Of a stretch of 8,202 nt of DNA, positions 4,291-8,202 are shown piece by piece. The DNA lies in NCBI GenBank assembly GCA_012798155.1, contig JAAZNR010000127.1, positions 1-8,202 on the forward strand, written 5' to 3'. This DNA is from Thermogutta sp. (GTDB taxonomy: Bacteria > Planctomycetota > Planctomycetia > Pirellulales > Thermoguttaceae). The stretch's first letter is position 1. Each line of letters opens with the position of its first letter. The notes below the pieces were generated by a model. That model saw only the letters and a program-made list of their open reading frames with translations, was not told the DNA's origin and did not search any database. The translations under genes were made by a program, and so were the position numbers.

Positions 4291-5922
4291 ATGCCCAAAG
4301 CCTATATCGACGGTCGCGAAATCGAACTGCGTCCCGGCGAGCGCCTGAACGGCATTCAGGCGGCCGCGCGGGCAGGGATCGAGATTCCCCACTACTGCTG
4401 GCATCCCGGCTTGTCGGTGGTGGGCAGTTGCCGGATGTGCCTGGTGGAGGTCGGCACGAGGGATGCCGAGTCCGGGCGGATCATCATGCTGCCCAAACTC
4501 ATGCCTGCCTGCAACACGCCGATCAAGGACGGCACGGTCTTGGTGACGAACAGCGAAAAGGTCGCCCGGGCGAGGGCCATGGTCGAGGAGGACCTCCTCC
4601 TGCGGCACCCCATCGACTGTTCCATCTGCGACAAGGCCGGCGAGTGCCGCCTGCAAGACTATCACTTCCAATACGGGCAGGGGGAGCGGCGGGCGGAGAT
4701 TCGGCCCTTCACCAGCCGCAAGCGCGACCTGGGCGACGTCACGCTGTTCATCGATCGTTGCGTGATGTGCGGCCGCTGCGTGCGGTTTACGCGCGAGGTA
4801 TCGGGCAGCAGCGAGCTGCTGGTCATCCGCCGCGGAGCACAGGAAGAGATCGACGTGCTGTCCGACCTGCCGCTCCACAACCCCCTCTCCGGCAACGTGG
4901 TCGATTTGTGCCCCGTCGGCGCCCTGGCGGACAAGGACTTTCTGTACAAGCAACGGGTGTGGTACCTCCGCCGCAGCCCCGGGGTCTGCACCCTCTGCGC
5001 GACCGGTTGCTCGATCTGGGTGGAGCAGAATCAGGACCGCGTGTACCGCATCAAACCGCGGGAAAACCCGGCGGTCAACCAATGGTGGATTTGCAACGCG
5101 GGACGCTACGGCTATCCCCTGGTTCACGACCCCCGGCGGCTCCGCGGGGTGACGCGGCGGGGCGGCGGCTCCGCCGTGCCGCTCGACGGGAACGTCTTTT
5201 CGCGGGAAATCCCCCAGCAGTTGCGGGCGGCGGGAAAGCTCGCCTTGGTTCTGTCGCCTTTCTTGACCGTGGAGGAGGCCTACCTGGCCTGCCTCTGGAT
5301 TCGCGGGCTGGATGCCGCGGCGGAGATCACGGTCGGGCCGATCCCCCGCGAAGGCGACGATCAGCGCTTCCCGGGGGGCTTCGTGATCTCGGCCGAGAAG
5401 TGCCCCAATCGCCTGGGCGTGGAGGAGATCGCCGCCCACTTCCGCCCGAACGGGCGGAGCTACGCGGAATGGTTGGAGGCGGCGGGCAGGGGCGAGTTCG
5501 GGGGGATTTGGGTGGCGGGGGGATACGTCCGGCCCTGGATCGACGAGGCCGCCGCGGCCCGGATGCGACACGCCCGACTGCTCGTCGTGCAGGACCTCTT
5601 CCCCTCGCCTGTGAGCGACGGGGCGGACTACGTGCTTGCGGCCGCGGCCTTCGCCGAGACGGAGGGTTCCTACGTCAACGCCCGGCACCGGCTGCAAACC
5701 GCGCGTCGGGCGGTGCGGCCACCCTTGGACAATCGCCCTGCCGGGCCGTTGTTCTGGGAATTGTTGGGACGTAGCGGGCTTTACGACCCGCGCCGCGTGC
5801 TCAGCGAGGTAGCGGCCGAGATTACCTATTTCAGCGCCGCCTCGGGCGAGATTCCCGACGTCGGGATCGACCTGCGAGTCGATCGCCTGGCCGAGGTCGC
5901 ACCGCGGCCGGGCACGGTTTGA
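4291..5922 (+). CDS. nuoG: NADH-quinone oxidoreductase subunit G (iron-sulfur chain), short form
   Basis: NuoG carries electrons from NuoF towards NuoI in the peripheral arm. The 543-residue product starts at ATG 4291; only a weak purine stretch (4271-4279) precedes it, so coupling to nuoF is likely. Ligands in order: 2Fe-2S N1b C36, C47, C50, C74; N5 H106, C110, C113, C119; N4 C157, C160, C163 and C207; then CTLCATGC with C233, C236, C240 and C268 (27 residues later), the N7 pattern found in only some bacteria. The rest is a reduced molybdopterin-oxidoreductase-like domain, ending with the usual FAETEGSYVNARHRLQ segment (about 453-468) and LFWELLG. Well-known NuoG proteins are about 780-910 residues, so roughly 250-350 residues of the catalytically silent domain are absent. 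The frame is uninterrupted, so this is a compact form, not a pseudogene. Confidence 0.96.
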   Translation: MPKAYIDGREIELRPGERLNGIQAAARAGIEIPHYCWHPGLSVVGSCRMCLVEVGTRDAESGRIIMLPKLMPACNTPIKDGTVLVTNSEKVARARAMVEEDLLLRHPIDCSICDKAGECRLQDYHFQYGQGERRAEIRPFTSRKRDLGDVTLFIDRCVMCGRCVRFTREVSGSSELLVIRRGAQEEIDVLSDLPLHNPLSGNVVDLCPVGALADKDFLYKQRVWYLRRSPGVCTLCATGCSIWVEQNQDRVYRIKPRENPAVNQWWICNAGRYGYPLVHDPRRLRGVTRRGGGSAVPLDGNVFSREIPQQLRAAGKLALVLSPFLTVEEAYLACLWIRGLDAAAEITVGPIPREGDDQRFPGGFVISAEKCPNRLGVEEIAAHFRPNGRSYAEWLEAAGRGEFGGIWVAGGYVRPWIDEAAAARMRHARLLVVQDLFPSPVSDGADYVLAAAAFAETEGSYVNARHRLQTARRAVRPPLDNRPAGPLFWELLGRSGLYDPRRVLSEVAAEITYFSAASGEIPDVGIDLRVDRLAEVAPRPGTV

Positions 5923-6118
5923 AGGAGCGGCCGGGCACCCCTTTCAAGAAGAACCTCGGCCCGGTTTGAAGAAGAGCGTCGGCACGATTTGAACGGGAGG
6001 GCGGGCACGGTTTGAAGAAGAGCTTCGGCACGGTTTGAAGAAGAACCTCGGCACCGTTTGAAGAAGAGCGTCGGCACGATTTGAGGGAGAGGCGGGGCAC
6101 AGTTGGAAGGAGATCACC
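5911..6118. repeat. Nine-unit 23-base tandem array between nuoG and nuoH
   Basis: Head-to-tail units begin at 5911, 5934, 5958, 5981, 6004, 6027, 6050, 6073 and 6096. Eight are exactly 23 bases and the second is 24. The consensus begins GGCACGGTTTGAAGAAGA, followed by GCGTC or variants. Seven of nine keep TTTGA. Unit 1 contains the last nuoG codons and its TGA stop (5920-5922). Unit 9 reads GGCACAGTTGGAAGGAG and supplies the nuoH ribosome-binding site. Units 2/6 share AAGAAGAACCTC, 3/7 share GAAGAAGAGCGTC and 4/8 share GGCACGATTTGA, showing a four-unit (about 92-base) higher-order duplication. There are no spacers, so this is not CRISPR. Confidence 0.95.
6105..6112 (+). promoter_or_regulatory. 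nuoH ribosome-binding site inside the last repeat unit
   Basis: GGAAGGAG lies 11 bases before the ATG at 6124 and decides that start over a TTG at 6103, which overlaps the site. It corresponds to the purine-rich GAAGAAGAG part of the repeat unit, improved to a near-perfect anti-16S match only in this unit and, as GAAGGAG, in unit 1. Confidence 0.75.
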
Positions 6119-6123
6119 GCGGC

Positions 6124-7383
6124 ATGATCGCGCTTTGCGTCACGGCCCTGATCAAGATTTTCATCATCATCGCCGCCCTGATGACGGCCGCCGCCTATCT
6201 CGTCTTGGTCGAGCGGTGGGTCGCCGCCTGGGTGCAGGATCGATTGGGTCCCAATCGGGCGGGGATTCCGCTGACGAACATCCGCCTGTGGGGATTGGGC
6301 CAGCCCATCGCCGACGGCGTGAAGTTGATCTTTAAGGAAGAGTTCGTCCCCGGCCACGTGGACAAGATCCTCTACACCCTCGCCCCCATCGCGACCTTCA
6401 CGGCGGCGGTCCTGATCTACGCCGTCTTTCCCTTCGGGTCGCTGGAGTGGACGAGCGACCGGCCGCCGATTCCCCTGGGCTTGGTGCCGGGTTTCGATGC
6501 CGGTCTCCTGTTCATCTTCGCCGTCAACGGCGTGGCCGTGTACGGCGTCATCCTGGGGGGCTGGGCCGGCAACAACAAATACAGCCTGTTCGGCGCCCTC
6601 CGCGGGGCCGCCCAGTTGATCGCCTACGAGATTCCCCTCAGCCTGGCGGTCTTGGCGCTGGTGCTGGCGGCCGGTTCGTTGCGGGTCGAGGACGTCGTCG
6701 CGCAGCAGGCCCACGGCGGCGTGTGGAACGTCTTCCTGCATCCCCTGGCTTTCATCGTCTTCTTCGTCGCCGTCACGGCCGAGGCCGCTCGCCTCCCCTT
6801 CGACCTCCCCGAGACCGAGCAGGAGCTGGTGGGCGGATACCACACGGAATACTCCGGCATCCGGCTGATGATGTATCTGGTGTCGGAATTTCTGCACATG
6901 ATTACGGCCTCGTTCCTGATAGTCATCCTCTTTTTGGGCGGCTGGCATTTTTGGGGACTGACGGGCGCGGAAGAGGCGGCCCCCTGGCCCATCGCCGTCC
7001 TTCGCGTGGCCGTCCTCTTGGCCAAGGTCTTGGCGGTCGTGTTCTTCTTCATGCTCATCCGCTGGACTTGGCTGCGGTTCCGCTTCGATCAACTCCTGGC
7101 CTTGGCCTGGCAGGTGATGGTCCCCTGGGGCCTGGCGCAACTCGTGTTCCTGGCCTTTTGGTTGGAGTATGTTCAAGACGACCCCTGGTCCGGCGGTTGG
7201 GTCACAGCCTGGCCGATGGCGGCGGTAAACTGGGGACTCCTGGTCGCGGTCTGGTTCGTCACGGCCCTGGTCGCCGCGCCGCATTACGACAATCGGCCGC
7301 GCCGTATCACGTTGCCCCCTCGGCGGACGGTGGTGCCGGAGGCGGATGCGGCGGTCGTCCCGCAAGGCCCCCGCGGTGCTTGA
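6124..7383 (+). CDS. nuoH: NADH-quinone oxidoreductase subunit H (membrane, quinone site)
   Basis: NuoH is the membrane subunit that, with NuoB/D/I, forms the quinone chamber and links redox chemistry to proton movement. The ATG at 6124 gives 419 residues. About eight or nine hydrophobic helices are visible, the first at residues 4-28. Family motifs are present in order: ERWVAAWVQDRLGPNRAG (30-47), GLGQPIADGVKLIFKEE (57-73), GGWAGNNKYSLFGALRGAAQ (145-164), the Glu-rich quinone-chamber loop EAARLPFDLPETEQELVGGY (220-239) followed by HTEYSG, and RWTWLRFRFDQLLALAW (313-329). Typical NuoH has about 320-350 residues. The extra length comes from an insert around 190-205 and a hydrophilic C-terminal tail of roughly 35 residues (PRRITLPPRRTVVPEADAA). 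It is separated from nuoG by the tandem array and from nuoI by 52 bases. Confidence 0.97.
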   Translation: MIALCVTALIKIFIIIAALMTAAAYLVLVERWVAAWVQDRLGPNRAGIPLTNIRLWGLGQPIADGVKLIFKEEFVPGHVDKILYTLAPIATFTAAVLIYAVFPFGSLEWTSDRPPIPLGLVPGFDAGLLFIFAVNGVAVYGVILGGWAGNNKYSLFGALRGAAQLIAYEIPLSLAVLALVLAAGSLRVEDVVAQQAHGGVWNVFLHPLAFIVFFVAVTAEAARLPFDLPETEQELVGGYHTEYSGIRLMMYLVSEFLHMITASFLIVILFLGGWHFWGLTGAEEAAPWPIAVLRVAVLLAKVLAVVFFFMLIRWTWLRFRFDQLLALAWQVMVPWGLAQLVFLAFWLEYVQDDPWSGGWVTAWPMAAVNWGLLVAVWFVTALVAAPHYDNRPRRITLPPRRTVVPEADAAVVPQGPRGA

Positions 7384-7435
7384 ACCCGAACCGGGCACGG
7401 CCGCCGATGCGCGATCAAAACGGAGGAAGAGCGGC

Positions 7436-8050
7436 ATGAAGAACGACGATCCCAACATCCGCTGGGTGGAAGAGCCGGAAATGACTTTCCTGGAAAAGAC
7501 CTATCTGCCGCTCTTCCTCGACGGCTTGACGACCACCGCCCGGCACTTGGTGGGGCGCAAAATAACGGTGCAGTTCCCGGAGGAGCGGCATCATTTTCCC
7601 GAGCCGCTCCGCTATCGCGGCGTGCATCGGCTGAATCGCGACGAGCAAGGGCGGGTGAAGTGCGTGGCCTGCTTTTTGTGCGCCACGGCCTGCCCGGCCC
7701 ACTGCATCGACATCGAGGCGGCCCCTAGCCCCTGGCCCGACCGCGAGAAATACCCGGTCCGCTTCAACATCGACGAGCTGCGGTGCATCTTCTGCGGGAT
7801 GTGCGAGGAGGCCTGCCCCGTCAACGCGATCGAGCTGACGACGCTGTACGACTTGTCGGGACACAGCCGCGAGGAGATGATCTTCGACAAGGAGAAGCTG
7901 CTCAGCGTCTACGATCAAACCAAGGACGCGGAGCCGCCGCTGTGGATGCTGGAGAAGGCGGCCCGGAGCGGATCGACGGCGGGCGATTCCGGGGCACACA
8001 ATGGCGGCGCCGGCGATTTCGGCGGCGGTCCGTCCGCGGCGGCCTCGTAA
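7436..8050 (+). CDS. nuoI: NADH-quinone oxidoreductase subunit I (two 4Fe-4S ferredoxin-type)
   Basis: NuoI relays electrons from the peripheral arm to NuoB through clusters N6a and N6b. The ATG at 7436 follows GGAGGA (7422-7427) at eight bases and gives 204 residues. A GTG at 7346, in frame but inside nuoH, has no comparable site. Two ferredoxin motifs are intact: CVACFLCATACP with C76, C79, C82, C86, and CIFCGMCEEACP with C117, C120, C123, C127. The preceding segment with PEPLRYRGVHRL (56-67) is the usual family lead-in. The last 30 or so residues are a Gly/Ala/Ser-rich tail without a domain. A 10-base tandem duplication spans its stop codon. Confidence 0.97.
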   Translation: MKNDDPNIRWVEEPEMTFLEKTYLPLFLDGLTTTARHLVGRKITVQFPEERHHFPEPLRYRGVHRLNRDEQGRVKCVACFLCATACPAHCIDIEAAPSPWPDREKYPVRFNIDELRCIFCGMCEEACPVNAIELTTLYDLSGHSREEMIFDKEKLLSVYDQTKDAEPPLWMLEKAARSGSTAGDSGAHNGGAGDFGGGPSAAAS

Positions 8051-8063
8051 CGGCTCGTAACGG
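8044..8063. repeat. 10-base perfect tandem duplication across the nuoI stop codon
   Basis: CTCGTAACGG occurs at 8044-8053 and, identical, at 8054-8063. The first copy contains the nuoI TAA stop (8048-8050). The second carries a TAA in another frame. This mirrors on a small scale the nuoG-nuoH array, whose first unit also contains a stop codon. Confidence 0.8.
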
Positions 8064-8132
8064 GATGCAACGCCCGGCCGGGCCTCGACCCGCGGCGAGG
8101 ATGGCAACGGACTTGGAAAGGGACGAACGAGC

Positions 8133-8202
8133 ATGACGCAAACGGCGGCCGTCTTGTTGGCAGCGCTGGGGGTCTGGTGGCTCCTGCCGGGGTGCCCTTT
8201 GC
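8133..8202 (+). CDS. nuoJ: NuoJ N-terminus (membrane subunit), cut by window end
   Basis: The ATG at 8133 opens a frame to the end of the window and encodes 23 residues, MTQTAAVLLAALGVWWLLPG followed by CPL. This is hydrophobic and consistent with the first transmembrane helix of a short membrane subunit. GGAAAGGGA at 8115-8123 is a good ribosome-binding site. nuoJ is the gene that follows nuoI in nearly every nuo operon, so the call rests on position, strand and hydrophobicity. Too little is present to see family-specific residues. Confidence 0.6.
   Translation, partial: MTQTAAVLLAALGVWWLLPGCPL

Noticed and set aside
3099..4298. A 399-codon open frame on the minus strand across nuoF
   Set aside because: It is a shadow of nuoF, with no recognisable motif and no ribosome-binding site.
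4021..5697. A 558-codon open frame on the minus strand across nuoG
   Set aside because: It is antisense to nuoG, which has every iron-sulfur ligand in frame; the minus-strand product shows no domain.
5911..6118. CRISPR array
   Set aside because: Units follow each other without spacers and diverge from one another; a real array has near-identical repeats separated by unique spacers.
7346..7435. Earlier nuoI start at GTG 7346 inside nuoH
   Set aside because: The added 30 residues are a frame-shifted reading of the nuoH tail; ATG 7436 has GGAGGA eight bases upstream.
5944..7458. A 504-codon open frame on the minus strand across nuoH and the repeat array
   Set aside because: It is antisense to a clear nuoH, has the His/Gln/Asp/Arg-rich composition of a GC-rich shadow frame, and its end is just the tandem array translated.

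Overview
This is a bacterial chromosomal segment of high GC content. It carries part of the operon for respiratory complex I (the 14-subunit type NADH:quinone oxidoreductase), in the order nuoE (tail only) - [about 2.7 kb insertion] - nuoF - nuoG - nuoH - nuoI - nuoJ (start only). That is the classical bacterial nuo order. The high GC, the compact NuoG, the long NuoH tail and the short spacers would fit a planctomycete-like or other deep-branching aerobic lineage, but that placement is inference and weakly held.

Region 1 (1-101) ends what looks like NuoE. Region 2 (102-2219) does not belong to a nuo operon. It begins directly at the nuoE stop codon and looks visibly less GC-rich. It holds the first ~26 residues of a Type III-like DNA methyltransferase (degraded), a second protein fragment, and a small ORF overlapping a nucleotidyltransferase gene (399-1224). 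After these come the 3' remnant of an IS5-like transposase on the minus strand (about 1225-1370) and a HEPN/nucleotidyltransferase pair (1471-2219). The pair keeps the R-X4-H-X-Y and GS-X10-DXD motifs of HEPN-MNT toxin-antitoxin modules, but its nucleotidyltransferase gene has GTA where the start codon should be. Both modules are preceded by the same 44-base sequence, which encodes the tail of a lost upstream gene and overlaps the next start by four bases (ATGA or GTGA). I read this as the wreckage of one or two defence/toxin-antitoxin islands inside the nuo operon.

Region 3 (2220-2783) shows no convincing gene. It holds a 12-base direct repeat, a GC hairpin, a perfect TATAAT box and a 24-base tandem duplication just before nuoF. 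It may supply a replacement promoter for nuoF and the genes after it.

Region 4 (2784-8202) holds nuoF (FMN, NADH site, cluster N3), nuoG (N1b, N5, N4 and N7 ligands; short C-terminal part), nuoH (membrane quinone-site subunit), nuoI (two 4Fe-4S clusters, N6a/N6b) and the first residues of nuoJ. Together F and G take electrons from NADH and pass them through I to quinone at the H interface.

The most unusual structure is between nuoG and nuoH: nine head-to-tail 23-base units (5911-6118). The first contains the nuoG stop codon and the last contains the nuoH ribosome-binding site. A higher-order period of four units is visible. Smaller tandem duplications occur at the nuoI stop, in the nuoF tail and upstream of nuoF, so this genome seems prone to short tandem duplication at gene edges.
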